Below, in pieces: positions 1 through 8,569 of a stretch of 64,000 nucleotides of DNA. A program made the translations under genes and the position numbers. The notes beneath the pieces are model-generated. The model searched no databases, was not told where the DNA came from, and saw nothing but the letters and a program-made list of their open reading frames with translations. Positions within the stretch are counted from its first letter, which is position 1, and each line of letters starts with the position of its first letter. Source of the DNA: Bacillus_BD sp963765265 (GTDB lineage Bacteria; Bacillota; Bacilli; Bacillales; Cytobacillaceae). The stretch lies in the NCBI GenBank assembly GCA_963765265.1, contig CAVXVN010000014.1, positions 55,935-119,934 on the forward strand. The letters run 5' to 3'.

Positions 1-66
1 CGTAGCCTAATGTGGGATTTTTGTGACCTTACTCTCTCTTATGAAAAAAGGTGACAAAAAAAGTTT

Positions 67-918
67 CTACAATTCTAATCCTGCAATCCCAAAAGCCCCA
101 GGTCCAGCGTGGGTAGAAATCATAGCACCCGCTTGAATCCATATTATCTTTTCGAATCCATTTTCTTTTGCGACTTCAGCCATCCGTAGCTTGATACTTT
201 CATCAAGTCCTATCGAGTACTGAAAATATAGTTGTTCTCGATCAATATCATAATCATTTAAAAAATCTTGCATTAGTTTTTCTGCAACTCCGCTCATTTT
301 CCCACGGTATTTTTTCGTTGAAACAAGTTTACCCTCAATTAATTCAATGCATGGCTTTATTTTCAACAAAACCCCGCCGAGATAAGCAACATTACTTACG
401 CGTCCACCAGCTCTTAAAAATTCTAAACTTCCCGGAATGAATGACAGTCTTGATTTAGTAACGATTGATTCTATTTTTTCTATTAAACGAACAGGCTCAA
501 TCGTAGGCTCTTTTTCTAACAAAGTAGCAGCATACATCAAAATAGCCGTTAATCCACCTGCAACGTTCAAAGCATCAATTAGATAAAGATCTTTAAAATC
601 TTCCGATGCAATGATTGCATTTTGAAAGGAAGAAGATGCCTTTGAAGTATAACCAATATGAATAATGATACAATCCGGAAAATCCTCTTTTATCTTCGTA
701 AAAAAACCATGATACTCATGGGCATTTGTGGACGTTGTAGATGGTATTTTTTTTGTACGATTATGATATTCATAAATATCCTTTACAGATAAGCTACCAT
801 CTAAATAATCCTGTCCATCCATGATCACATGCATCGGCACCACTTGAATGGCATATTTGTCAGCTAAATCTTTTGGTAAATCCGCACCACTCTCTGTCGA
901 TAAAATAATTCTTCTCAT
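67..918 (-). CDS. DegV family protein (fatty-acid-binding FakB type)
   Basis: A 283-residue DegV-family protein, full length for the family. These proteins bind a fatty acid and, in Firmicutes, several act as FakB subunits that present it to the kinase FakA for phosphorylation. Visible features are the N-terminal STESGADLP stretch (residues 7-15), the Ser/Thr-rich TSTNAHEY stretch (about 62-69) that lines the ligand pocket in this family, and FLRAGGRVSN (about 165-174), typical of DegV. The ATG start has an AAAGGGG ribosome binding site eight bases upstream. It is a single-gene unit; no fatty acid kinase gene is adjacent, so the FakB role is inferred from family alone. Which fatty acid it binds cannot be told. 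Confidence 0.9.
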   Translation of the reverse strand: MRRIILSTESGADLPKDLADKYAIQVVPMHVIMDGQDYLDGSLSVKDIYEYHNRTKKIPSTTSTNAHEYHGFFTKIKEDFPDCIIIHIGYTSKASSSFQNAIIASEDFKDLYLIDALNVAGGLTAILMYAATLLEKEPTIEPVRLIEKIESIVTKSRLSFIPGSLEFLRAGGRVSNVAYLGGVLLKIKPCIELIEGKLVSTKKYRGKMSGVAEKLMQDFLNDYDIDREQLYFQYSIGLDESIKLRMAEVAKENGFEKIIWIQAGAMISTHAGPGAFGIAGLEL

Positions 919-1285
919 TAAATGTCCCCTTTCATATCACACAGTCATTCCTGTTCGTGCTTCATTACTATGACTTCCTCTAACTATACCTGAAAGGACA
1001 TGGGATAGGTATCACCTGTCCCACCGAATATTTACAATTTGTAGGATGTATATAACTCTGTGGAGTCCATATAAATCACTTACAGATCTCTCCAAACGAG
1101 AAGGTGGTTTTTTACATTCCGAATATCCCACCAATCGTTTATAGATACATTTTTGTCATTTATCAACATATTTAATTTTGCACGAAAAAAACTATCAGTA
1201 CTCATTATACTTGTCCCATTCAATTCTAAAAATAATGAATATAGTAAAATAAACAACCAATTTATAAAGAAAGGTGGAATATATA
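919..1285. other. Intergenic region upstream of degV
   Basis: This 367-base stretch should contain the divergent promoters of the DegV gene (minus) and the short plus-strand gene at 1286. No convincing promoter was picked out. A minus-strand open frame here looks like chance: its hydrophobic N-terminal half overlaps the short gene and it has no good ribosome binding site. Confidence 0.3.
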
Positions 1286-1414
1286 TTGGCATCAAAAAAA
1301 GAAGATTTTGAGATGAACGCAAATTTAGCTAAACAGCTTTTAAACCGAAAAGGAGTCTATTTAACAGAAGAAGGTAAGCGACGTTTAGAAGAGTTAATAA
1401 GAGATTATCAATAG
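1286..1414 (+). CDS. Small basic protein, 42 aa
   Basis: A short frame starting with TTG, preceded by a good AAAGGTGG ribosome binding site eight to ten bases upstream, encodes 42 residues rich in Lys, Glu and Arg. The C-terminal part (LLNRKGVYLT then EEGKRRLEELI) reads as an amphipathic helix. It somewhat resembles the short Fur-regulated basic proteins of Bacillus, but not closely enough to assign it. A terminator hairpin follows about 50 bases downstream, supporting a real transcription unit. Confidence 0.45.
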   Translation: MASKKEDFEMNANLAKQLLNRKGVYLTEEGKRRLEELIRDYQ

Positions 1415-1466
1415 ACTATACGAATAGTGCTTGCAAACTGAGAAAAAAGATTTATGGAATAAAAAG

Positions 1467-1504
1467 AAAAGGGAGAGTAATCATAATGATCAGCTCTCCC
1501 TTTT
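1467..1504. terminator. Hairpin terminator
   Basis: An 11-base perfect inverted repeat, AAAAGGGAGAG against CTCTCCCTTTT, with a 16-base loop. It follows the 42-residue gene and could work on both strands because each arm ends in A or T runs. Confidence 0.6.
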
Positions 1505-1509
1505 CCCTA

Positions 1510-1680
1510 TTCAAATGGGTGGTCAGAAATGACGCCCCCCACTCGGGTCGTTCAAATATCAAATGCGCCTCGGCGTATTTGCGCCCAGATAATATCGAGC
1601 TCGCTCGATAAACTTCCTTTTAAAATCTGTGGCATCCGCCGGAGGCTTTAACTTCATTCAGTCAGGGTTTACAGAATTGA
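1510..1680. repeat. Non-coding, repeat-like segment near yfmM
   Basis: This stretch shows no reading frame. It contains a small palindromic core (AAATGCGCCTCGGCGTATTT), the phrase GAGCTCGCTCGATAAA that recurs near 34706, and TTAACTTCATTCAG that recurs as the terminal inverted repeat at 23839. These look like dispersed intergenic repeat fragments rather than regulatory DNA for yfmM. Confidence 0.4.
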
Positions 1681-1696
1681 TAAATGATTCTTCAAG

Positions 1697-3253
1697 TTAA
1701 ATGGCTTTAGTTGTCCATGATTCTACGTCCCAAATATCGGTTACCACGTCTTGGTAAAACTCAGGTTCATGAGAGATCAGGAGCACGCTTCCCTTATACG
1801 ATTTTATAGCCCGTTTAAGCTCAGCTTTGGCATCTTTATCCAAATGGTTGGTTGGCTCATCGAAAACAAGGATATTGCTTTCTTGGTTAAGGAGCTTACA
1901 TAAACGAACTTTCGCTTGCTCTCCACCACTTAAAACCGATATTTTACTTTCAATGTGTTTTCTAGTCAATCCACATCTTGCAAGAGCAGCACGTATCTGA
2001 CCTTGGCTTAAATGAGGAAACGTATTCGATATTTCTTCGATACACGTGTTTTGATTTTCCGTTTTCACTTCTTGTTCAAAATATCCAATATACTGGTATT
2101 CACCTCGTTCAAGTGTACCAGAAAGAGAACTTATTTCTCCGAGCATGCTACGAAGGAGTGTCGTCTTACCGATCCCATTCGCTCCAACTAATGCAACTTT
2201 TTGTCCACGCTCGATATAAAGATTTAACGGTTTTGATAATGGCTCTTCATACCCAATGACAAATTCCTTCGTCTCAAAAATTAATTTACCTGAGGTTCTT
2301 GCTTCTTTAAAGTTGAAATCAGGTTTTGGCCGTTCCTGTGCGATTTCAATAACGTCCATTTTATCAAGTTTTTTCTGTCTGGACATGGCAAGGCTACTAG
2401 TAGATGCCCTTGCCTTATTACGGGCTACAAAATCTTTTAAACTAGAAATTTCTGATTGCTGTCTCTTAAAAGCAGCTTCAACCTGTATTTTTTTAGCTTC
2501 ATAGACAACAAGGAAATTGTCGTGATCCCCCACGTAGCGATTTAATTTTTGATTTTCTAAATGGTAGATCACATTTACAACGCTATTAAGAAATGGAATG
2601 TCATGAGAAATCAATAAAAAAGCATTTTCATATTCTTGCAGGTAACGTCTTAACCACTCAATGTGTTGTTCGTCCAAATAGTTTGTAGGCTCATCTAAAA
2701 GAAGAATATCTGGTTTCTCAAGTAAAAGCTTGGCTAATAAAACTTTTGTTCGCTGCCCACCGCTTAAATCATGAACATCTTTTTCTAATCCTACACCATC
2801 AAGACCAAGTCCTCTTGCCACTTCTTCTACTTTAGAATCAATAATATAGAAATCATTATTTGTTAATATGTCTTGTAATGTACCAACTTCCTCTAACATC
2901 TTTTCCATTTCTTCAGGTGTAACGTCAGATATCTTTTCGTAAATGGTATTAATATTCGTTTCCACGTCAAAGAGATATTGAAAAGCCGTTTTTAATACGT
3001 CACGGATTGTCAATCCCTTTTGTAAAGCTGTATGTTGATCAAGATAACCAACTCGTTGATGCTTAGACCACTCTATTTTTCCATCATCAGGCTGAAGTTG
3101 TCCTGTAATGATATTCATAAATGTCGATTTACCTTCACCGTTTGCCCCAATCAAAGCGATATGTTCCCCTTTTAACAAGCGGAAGGAAACATTATCAAAG
3201 ATGGTACGATCGCCAAATCCATGGTTTAGGTCTGTAACTGTTAATACACTCAT
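1697..3253 (-). CDS. yfmM: ABC-F family ATPase YfmM
   Basis: A 518-residue soluble protein with two ABC ATPase domains and no membrane segments, matching the length and sequence style of Bacillus YfmM. ABC-F proteins bind the ribosome E site and relieve stalled translation; some give antibiotic protection. The first Walker A is GANGEGKST (36-44), followed by LSGGQ and LLLDEPTN; the second domain has GANGIGKTT (about 355), LSGGE and VFDEPTNHLD. The inter-domain linker is charged and helical, as expected of the P-site tRNA interaction motif. The ATG follows AAGAGGTTAG. It is monocistronic. No leader-peptide attenuator of the kind seen for resistance ABC-F genes was recognised, which favours a housekeeping role. 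Confidence 0.9.
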   Translation of the reverse strand: MSVLTVTDLNHGFGDRTIFDNVSFRLLKGEHIALIGANGEGKSTFMNIITGQLQPDDGKIEWSKHQRVGYLDQHTALQKGLTIRDVLKTAFQYLFDVETNINTIYEKISDVTPEEMEKMLEEVGTLQDILTNNDFYIIDSKVEEVARGLGLDGVGLEKDVHDLSGGQRTKVLLAKLLLEKPDILLLDEPTNYLDEQHIEWLRRYLQEYENAFLLISHDIPFLNSVVNVIYHLENQKLNRYVGDHDNFLVVYEAKKIQVEAAFKRQQSEISSLKDFVARNKARASTSSLAMSRQKKLDKMDVIEIAQERPKPDFNFKEARTSGKLIFETKEFVIGYEEPLSKPLNLYIERGQKVALVGANGIGKTTLLRSMLGEISSLSGTLERGEYQYIGYFEQEVKTENQNTCIEEISNTFPHLSQGQIRAALARCGLTRKHIESKISVLSGGEQAKVRLCKLLNQESNILVFDEPTNHLDKDAKAELKRAIKSYKGSVLLISHEPEFYQDVVTDIWDVESWTTKAI

Positions 3254-3464
3254 CTATCTAACCTCTTTTAAGTTTTATTTTATTTTATTTGATTTAGGAA
3301 ATATTTACATATTTGTTCACAATATTGTTAGAAGTCAATATTGAACTATAACACAGATAATGGAATAGTTAAATGGTTTAAATTGTAAATGAAGGAAACG
3401 GGAAGGTACAAGCGGACAGGTGTTTAGACCCACTATAGAGTTTAATAGCCGGTATTAAACGTAA

Positions 3465-3496
3465 AAAGCCTGGAGAAAAAACTCTCCAGGCTCTTT
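3465..3496 (-). terminator. Terminator of the liv operon
   Basis: Reading the minus strand, AGCCTGGAG pairs with CTCCAGGCT across an eight-base loop and is followed by TTTTTAC. It lies 16 bases beyond the livF stop codon and closes the liv operon. Confidence 0.85.
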
Positions 3497-3511
3497 ATAT
3501 TTAGACTTTAT

Positions 3512-4219
3512 TTAAACTCCCAAATACTTATGTTGGATTTCCTCATTTGCCATCAGTTCATCGGGTGTCCCCTGCCATACAATCGTACCTTTATTCATGA
3601 TTAAGATTTCATCTGCCGCTTTACAGGCCAGAGCGATATTTTGTTCTACCATTAAGATCGGCAAACCTGTCTCCTTTAATTTAATGACGATATCACCAAC
3701 TTGATCAATAATAACGGGGGCTAATCCTTCAGAAGGTTCATCCATCAATAAAAATTGCGGATTCGTCATCAGCGCTCGTCCAATCGCCAACATTTGTTGC
3801 TGTCCACCTGATAACTGTGTACCCATATTCTTTTCCCGCTCTTTTAAGACAGGGAATAAATCATAAACTTTCTCAATATCCCAAGTAATTTTCTTATCAT
3901 TTTCCTTTTTCTTACGAGCAGGCATGGTCAAATTCTCTCTAATCGTTAGAGAAGGGAAAATCCTTCTTCCTTGGGGTACTAAACCAATACCAAGACGAGA
4001 AATTTGATGAGATGACAAGGATTGTACCTGTTTGTCTTTAAGTCGTATACTCCCCCTTTTTGCTTTATGGAGACCTGCAATTGTATGAATGGTCGTCGTT
4101 TTACCGGCTCCATTCCGTCCTAGAAGTGCTACACATTTTCCCTCTGGAACTGAAAAATTAACCCCTTGAAGGATATGACTGGTTCCATAATAGGAATGAA
4201 CATCTTGTAGATCAAGCAT
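3512..4219 (-). CDS. livF: Branched-chain amino acid ABC transporter ATPase LivF
   Basis: The second ATPase of a high-affinity branched-chain amino acid importer. It carries Walker A GRNGAGKTT, signature LSGGQQQ and Walker B FLLMDEPSEGL, and the characteristic LivF phrase GLVPQGRRIFP. An in-frame GTG 18 bases upstream lies inside the ribosome binding site, so the ATG at 4219, nine bases after GGAGGTG, is the better start and gives 235 residues. That ATG overlaps the livG stop codon by eight bases, so translation is probably coupled. LivF pairs with LivG on the cytoplasmic face of the LivH-LivM permease. Confidence 0.92.
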   Translation of the reverse strand: MLDLQDVHSYYGTSHILQGVNFSVPEGKCVALLGRNGAGKTTTIHTIAGLHKAKRGSIRLKDKQVQSLSSHQISRLGIGLVPQGRRIFPSLTIRENLTMPARKKKENDKKITWDIEKVYDLFPVLKEREKNMGTQLSGGQQQMLAIGRALMTNPQFLLMDEPSEGLAPVIIDQVGDIVIKLKETGLPILMVEQNIALACKAADEILIMNKGTIVWQGTPDELMANEEIQHKYLGV

Positions 4220-4967
4220 GTTTTTTTGCACCTCCACCGAAGTATATTTCCTTTACCAATTCATTGTTTCGAATCTCTTCTGGTGTCCCGCTCAAAATCG
4301 CCTCTCCATGGTGAAGAACTGTAATTCGATCGGCAATGGCAAAAACCACTTCCATATCATGTTCAATCACCACTAATGCAATGGAACGCGGGAGTTTTTG
4401 AATCATCTCTGACGTTTGAGTGGTCTCTGCCGGTGACATTCCAGATGTCGGTTCATCTAATAAGAGAATCTTTGGCTTACTAGCCATTGCAAGTAGCACT
4501 TCTAGCAAACGTTGTTCTCCGTAGGAAAGATTTTTGACCTGAATATGACGGCGTGAAGAAATGTCCCATTGTTCTAATATTTCATTCGTTTCTTTTTTAA
4601 TATCAGAACGTTTCGTAAGCTCAAAAAAAACATCATAACGATAAGATTTTCTTGACGCTAAAGCCAGGTGAATATTTTCCTCTACCGTTAACTCACCAAA
4701 TAAGTTATTTTTTTGAAAAGTTCGCGACATCCCTAAATGGACCAATTGATGTGAAGGTAGTTTACTAATATCATTTCCTTCTAAATAAACGGACCCTGAG
4801 TTAATCTGCAGGTGGTTCGTAATGCAATTAAATAGTGTCGTTTTCCCTGCACCATTGGGGCCAATAATGACATGACGTTCACCTGGTTGAACTTCCAATG
4901 ATACATTGTGCAATACTTGAAGGGTTTTAAATGATTTACTGATATTTTCCACTTTTAGTAAACTCAA
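4212..4967 (-). CDS. livG: Branched-chain amino acid ABC transporter ATPase LivG
   Basis: The first ATPase of the Liv importer, 251 residues. It shows Walker A GPNGAGKTT (about 37-45), the LivG-specific phrase GMSRTFQKNNLF (about 84-95), signature LSYGEQ and Walker B ILLLDEPTSGM, then the switch His in VIEHDME. The start overlaps the livM stop by four bases (ATGA), which indicates tight translational coupling. It energises import with LivF. Substrate range (Leu, Ile, Val or other amino acids and amides) cannot be told from the ATPases. Confidence 0.92.
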   Translation of the reverse strand: MSLLKVENISKSFKTLQVLHNVSLEVQPGERHVIIGPNGAGKTTLFNCITNHLQINSGSVYLEGNDISKLPSHQLVHLGMSRTFQKNNLFGELTVEENIHLALASRKSYRYDVFFELTKRSDIKKETNEILEQWDISSRRHIQVKNLSYGEQRLLEVLLAMASKPKILLLDEPTSGMSPAETTQTSEMIQKLPRSIALVVIEHDMEVVFAIADRITVLHHGEAILSGTPEEIRNNELVKEIYFGGGAKKHA

Positions 4968-5953
4968 CTGACTACTTCCTCCTTTTCAACTTGATTAGTA
5001 GGGGAAACTTTTTCTTTAGGCTTGCGTTTAAAAATCATCGCTTTAAAATATTGTAGCCAATGAACAACCCCGCCTTTTCCGATAAGAACAAGGATAACTA
5101 AAAGGACACCCATGATCAGCGGCCATCTTTCTGTATAGGTACTGATAAAGTTTTGTAAAAAGATAAAAACTCCGGCTCCGATTGCAGGTCCAAGTAAAGT
5201 ACCAACTCCACCAACTATGACCATAATCATCACTTGACCTGAAAACAGCCAACCGGACAACTCAGGTGAGACAAAGACATTATAGAAAGAATAAAGGGCT
5301 CCGGCTAATCCTGCTAATGCACCAGAAAGTGTATAGGCTAATAATTTATAAACACGAACATTATAGCCTAAAGCGTTCATACGTGATTCGTTTTCCATGA
5401 CACCTTTGGTTATTTTCCCTGCGGATGATTCAACAAATAAACGTAGAAGAATGAAAGCAAGGACAAAAGCGATTCCCATCACATAATAAATCGAACGAGG
5501 ATCTAGTATGTCACCAAAGCCAAGATTCATGATGGCTGAGACTGACATTCCATCCGCTCCACCTGTCAAATCCTTCATTTGCCAGAATAAGGTAAACACT
5601 AACTGACTAAAGGCCAGTGTAATCATTAAAAAGTAAAACTTAGAAGTACGGATGAACACGGCCCCGGTAATTAAAGCGAGTATTCCGGAAATTGCCAACG
5701 CTATAATAAGCAAAAGATACGTATTTGGTACATATTGTCCTACTAGCGCCACCGTATAAGCTCCAATTCCAAAAAACGCCGCATGTCCTAGTGATACCAT
5801 TCCGGCAAAGCCCATAATTAATCCTAGACTCATCGCAAAAATGGCCATTATATAGATTTCTGCGGTTAAATTGATTCCAAAATCAGAGAATAATAACGGC
5901 ACAGCTAAAACGAAAAGAAAGAGTAGAATCGCATACGTAATATTTTTTTTCAT
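4964..5953 (-). CDS. livM: Branched-chain amino acid ABC transporter permease LivM
   Basis: A 329-residue polytopic membrane protein with roughly nine to ten hydrophobic helices and the LivM/LivH family loop LGYNVRVYKLLAYTLSGALAG cut at about residue 190-210, where the coupling helix meets the ATPases. The phrase GFAGMVSLGHAAFFGIGAY near residue 50 is diagnostic for LivM. The C-terminal 30 residues are charged and cytoplasmic. It sits one base downstream of livH and forms the heterodimeric channel with it. Confidence 0.9.
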   Translation of the reverse strand: MKKNITYAILLFLFVLAVPLLFSDFGINLTAEIYIMAIFAMSLGLIMGFAGMVSLGHAAFFGIGAYTVALVGQYVPNTYLLLIIALAISGILALITGAVFIRTSKFYFLMITLAFSQLVFTLFWQMKDLTGGADGMSVSAIMNLGFGDILDPRSIYYVMGIAFVLAFILLRLFVESSAGKITKGVMENESRMNALGYNVRVYKLLAYTLSGALAGLAGALYSFYNVFVSPELSGWLFSGQVMIMVIVGGVGTLLGPAIGAGVFIFLQNFISTYTERWPLIMGVLLVILVLIGKGGVVHWLQYFKAMIFKRKPKEKVSPTNQVEKEEVVS

Positions 5954-5954
5954 A

Positions 5955-6815
5955 CTATGCCACCTCTTTTCCGAAAAGACCTTGAGGTCGGATGATCAAA
6001 ACCACCATCATAATCAAGAATACAATCAGCATGGATAAGGATGGGAACCAGACCTTTCCAAGTGTTTCTAATACCCCGATTCCAATGGCACCAATAAAGG
6101 AACCTTTCCAAGAACCTAAACCGCCAATTACAACGACAATCAAGGATGTAACAAGAATTTCGCTGTCCATTCCCGTATACATTCCAAGCAGTGGTCCACC
6201 TAAAACTCCGCTTAGTCCTGCTAATGCTGCTCCAAAAACAAAAACACCTGTAAATACTAATCCTACATTAATACCAAGAGCACCAACCATGGCACGATCA
6301 TCTACTCCTGCTCGGATAATTGCCCCCACACGTGTTTTGCTTTCTAAATACCATAGTAATATCGCTAATAAACAACCAACAAATACAACAAATAAGCGGA
6401 AAACTGGGAATGTCATTTCCCCAATTGATATGGATGCGTCCAGTAAAGCAGGTACCGGAATCGTTTTCATCTCTGTACCCCACATCCACTTTACAGAATC
6501 AGCGATAATAAAACTTAAGCCAAAAGTCAATAATACTTGTTCGAGTTCTTTACCATATACATGTTTGATTAATACTTTCTCCAGGATAATACCAAACACT
6601 CCTGTTAAAATGACGGATAAAACAAGAGCAATCCAATAATTAACCCCATTGCTAATAAAAGAAAAAGCGATATAAGAACCGAGCATAAATAATGTCCCAT
6701 GTGCTAGATTGACAACATTCATAACTCCCAGAATAATCGTTAATCCTGCTGCAATCATAAAATACAGCATTCCATAAGCAACTCCCGTTACAAGTTGAAC
6801 TAGAATAATATCCAA
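5955..6815 (-). CDS. livH: Branched-chain amino acid ABC transporter permease LivH
   Basis: A 286-residue membrane protein with about eight hydrophobic helices. The family phrase ILGVMNVVNLAHGTLFMLG occurs near residue 28 and a coupling loop with DDRAMVGALGIN near 175. The start codon is TTG, placed eight bases after a clear AGGGG in GAGAGGGG, so this is the true start although it is not ATG. It is the first of four tightly packed genes after a 119-base gap to livK. Confidence 0.9.
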   Translation of the reverse strand: MDIILVQLVTGVAYGMLYFMIAAGLTIILGVMNVVNLAHGTLFMLGSYIAFSFISNGVNYWIALVLSVILTGVFGIILEKVLIKHVYGKELEQVLLTFGLSFIIADSVKWMWGTEMKTIPVPALLDASISIGEMTFPVFRLFVVFVGCLLAILLWYLESKTRVGAIIRAGVDDRAMVGALGINVGLVFTGVFVFGAALAGLSGVLGGPLLGMYTGMDSEILVTSLIVVVIGGLGSWKGSFIGAIGIGVLETLGKVWFPSLSMLIVFLIMMVVLIIRPQGLFGKEVA

Positions 6816-6878
6816 AGGACCATCCCCTCTCTTCCTTCTAAAATTAAGCGCATATAAACGAAGGTTTTAGTTACTCTG

Positions 6879-6912
6879 GTGGAGGGATGGATATAGAATC
6901 TTATCCCCCCAC
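6879..6912 (-). promoter_or_regulatory. Intra-operon hairpin between livK and livH
   Basis: GTGGAGGGAT and ATCCCCCCAC form a ten-base stem with one mismatch in the 119-base gap after livK. There is no U-run, so it is better read as an mRNA-stabilising or partly attenuating hairpin that raises binding protein over membrane subunits, a common arrangement in ABC import operons. Confidence 0.5.
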
Positions 6913-6934
6913 TTGAGTTAGTCTTTAGAAACGA

Positions 6935-8155
6935 TTATTCAAATGGTGATTTTTCCGGCATTGCCACTTTTTCTTTTGTTTCAATGATTTCAGGAACGAT
7001 TCGACCGTCCTTCATAACATTTTTCGCTAAATAGAAGTTTTGGATTGGGTTGTGCGTTTTTTCATCAATTGTAATCGGCCCACGTGGACTATCATAAGAA
7101 ATACCTTTTAATACTTTGATTAAATCTTCTGTTTTAGCACTTCCTGCTTCAGAAATAGCTTTATCTAATATGATCGCTGAGTCATAACCACTTACAGAAA
7201 AAGTATTCGGAATTTTTTCATATTTATTTTTATAGGATTCTACGAATTTTTTATTTAAATCATTTTCAAGAAAAGCGGAATAGACAGTTCCTGAATAAAA
7301 TCCTTCTGTAGCATCTCCAGTAGGTTGAAGAATGAGTTCATCCCCAAATTCTAATGATCCAGCCATTGGAATCTTTCCTTGTAAACCAAATTCCTTGTAT
7401 TGTTGAGCATATCGAATACCGTCACTGCCGGCAAAAAATGCAAAGATAACATCAGGCTTGGCACTAGAAGCCTCTTGTAAATAGGTTGAAAAATCATTTG
7501 TTCCTAATTTTGGATAATGTTCTTCTATTACCGTACCACCCGCAGCTTCATAAGCGGCCTTAAAGGATCGAAGAACTTCTTTTCCAGCTGGAAAATCTGA
7601 ACCCATAATAACTGCATTCTTACCAACATTTTTTGCTAAATATTCTGCAGTAGTATATCCATTTTGCCAATTGGACCAGGAAACACGGTAAACATAATCG
7701 CTCTTTTTACTCCATGAAAGATCATCTGCTGCTGCATTTGGTATGATTAATGCAATTTTGTCTTTATTCACTTCATCACGTAATGCAAGAGCGATCGATG
7801 AGTTCGTTGGACCAACAAGAAGATCTACTTTTTCACTGTGAACCAATTGACGATATTTTCTTAGACCTACTTGTGGATTTCCTTCATCATCTTCAAATTT
7901 TAGTTCTACCTTTTTACCGCCTATTTTACCTCCATGTTCTTCCAAGTAAAGTTCAAATCCTTGTTTAATACCTTCAGATAATGGAGCTAATGGACCTGTG
8001 AACGAAAGAATAAAACCAATTTTAATTGTATCGGAGTCTTCTTTTGAATCGCCCCCACTTGTTGTTCCACTACTTTGTGCGCATCCTGCAATCACTAGCA
8101 TGAAGGCAATCATTGTAAGGATTAATACTTTCATTTTTAAAAACTTTTTGTTCAT
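6935..8155 (-). CDS. livK: Branched-chain amino acid ABC transporter substrate-binding lipoprotein LivK
   Basis: A 406-residue solute-binding lipoprotein. The N-terminus is MNKKFLKMK, a hydrophobic stretch, then the lipobox LVIAGC with the lipidated Cys at residue 25, followed by a Ser/Gly-rich linker. The body is a type I periplasmic-binding fold of the Leu/Ile/Val family, beginning IKIGFILSFTGPLAPLSEG. A GGGGGA-type ribosome binding site precedes the ATG. It is first in the liv operon. In this family ligands range from branched-chain amino acids to amides and urea; the sequence alone does not decide, though the CodY-like box upstream fits amino acids. Confidence 0.9.
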   Translation of the reverse strand: MNKKFLKMKVLILTMIAFMLVIAGCAQSSGTTSGGDSKEDSDTIKIGFILSFTGPLAPLSEGIKQGFELYLEEHGGKIGGKKVELKFEDDEGNPQVGLRKYRQLVHSEKVDLLVGPTNSSIALALRDEVNKDKIALIIPNAAADDLSWSKKSDYVYRVSWSNWQNGYTTAEYLAKNVGKNAVIMGSDFPAGKEVLRSFKAAYEAAGGTVIEEHYPKLGTNDFSTYLQEASSAKPDVIFAFFAGSDGIRYAQQYKEFGLQGKIPMAGSLEFGDELILQPTGDATEGFYSGTVYSAFLENDLNKKFVESYKNKYEKIPNTFSVSGYDSAIILDKAISEAGSAKTEDLIKVLKGISYDSPRGPITIDEKTHNPIQNFYLAKNVMKDGRIVPEIIETKEKVAMPEKSPFE

Positions 8156-8223
8156 TTCCTATTTCCCCCTTTTGTCTCTCTTAAAAATACCTTGAATAAA
8201 ATAAAAATTAGACACCCCAAAGA

Positions 8224-8238
8224 TTAAAACGCTTTCAT
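8224..8238 (-). promoter_or_regulatory. Candidate cre (CcpA) site in the liv leader
   Basis: The minus strand reads ATGAAAGCGTTTTAA, which matches the CcpA consensus WTGNAANCGNWNNCW at all fixed positions except one near the 3' end. It lies about 70 bases downstream of the predicted transcription start and 69 bases before livK, a position where CcpA acts as a roadblock repressor. Confidence 0.45.
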
Positions 8239-8287
8239 TTTATCGAAAAATCATAATGAAATTTCAGGTATTGTGTCACCTTTTCTA

Positions 8288-8302
8288 ATTATTCAGAATA
8301 TT
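8288..8302. promoter_or_regulatory. Candidate CodY box at the liv promoter
   Basis: ATTATTCAGAATATT matches the CodY consensus AATTTTCWGAAAATT with three mismatches on either strand. It begins about five bases downstream of the predicted transcription start. CodY repression of branched-chain amino acid uptake is well established in Bacillus; binding here is inferred. Confidence 0.5.
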
Positions 8303-8313
8303 TTTATATTTCA

Positions 8314-8342
8314 ATAATATTATGCTTTATACCAATTATCAA
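8314..8342 (-). promoter_or_regulatory. Sigma-A promoter of the liv operon
   Basis: On the minus strand TTGATA (8342-8337) and TATTAT (8319-8314) are separated by exactly 17 bases. The predicted start is near 8307, giving a leader of about 150 bases that contains the CodY-like and cre-like sites. Confidence 0.65.
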
Positions 8343-8479
8343 ACTGTATACTCCGCTATACGGAACAATTAAAGATTTTTCTATTATTTTTTCATTTTAG
8401 ACTACTAAATTTGCTAAATTAATAGTTTTTTCAGCAAAAAAGTATGAAAAAAAACCTTTAGACGTAGATTTGAAAACAT

Positions 8480-8528
8480 AAAAAAACCCCTGATATTGGC
8501 TTTCGCACCAAAATCAGAGGTTTTCTTT
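8480..8528 (-). terminator. Terminator of pntAB
   Basis: Minus-strand hairpin of about 15 base pairs (AACCTCTGATTTTGG with CCAATATCAGGGGTT, including a G-U pair and one mismatch) followed by seven Us. It lies about 40 bases past the pntB stop. Confidence 0.85.
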
Positions 8529-8569
8529 TGTTTTAAATATCACATTTACGATCATTCATTCACTACGTA

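Noticed and set aside
1080..1322. Minus-strand 80-codon frame
   Set aside because: No ribosome binding site, hydrophobic low-complexity start, and it overlaps a better supported small plus-strand gene; the last 40 codons look faintly protein-like but are not enough.
5992..6639. 215-codon plus-strand frame opposite livH
   Set aside because: It is antisense to a clear permease gene, is Thr/Pro/Asn-rich as expected of the complement of a hydrophobic gene, and has no ribosome binding site.
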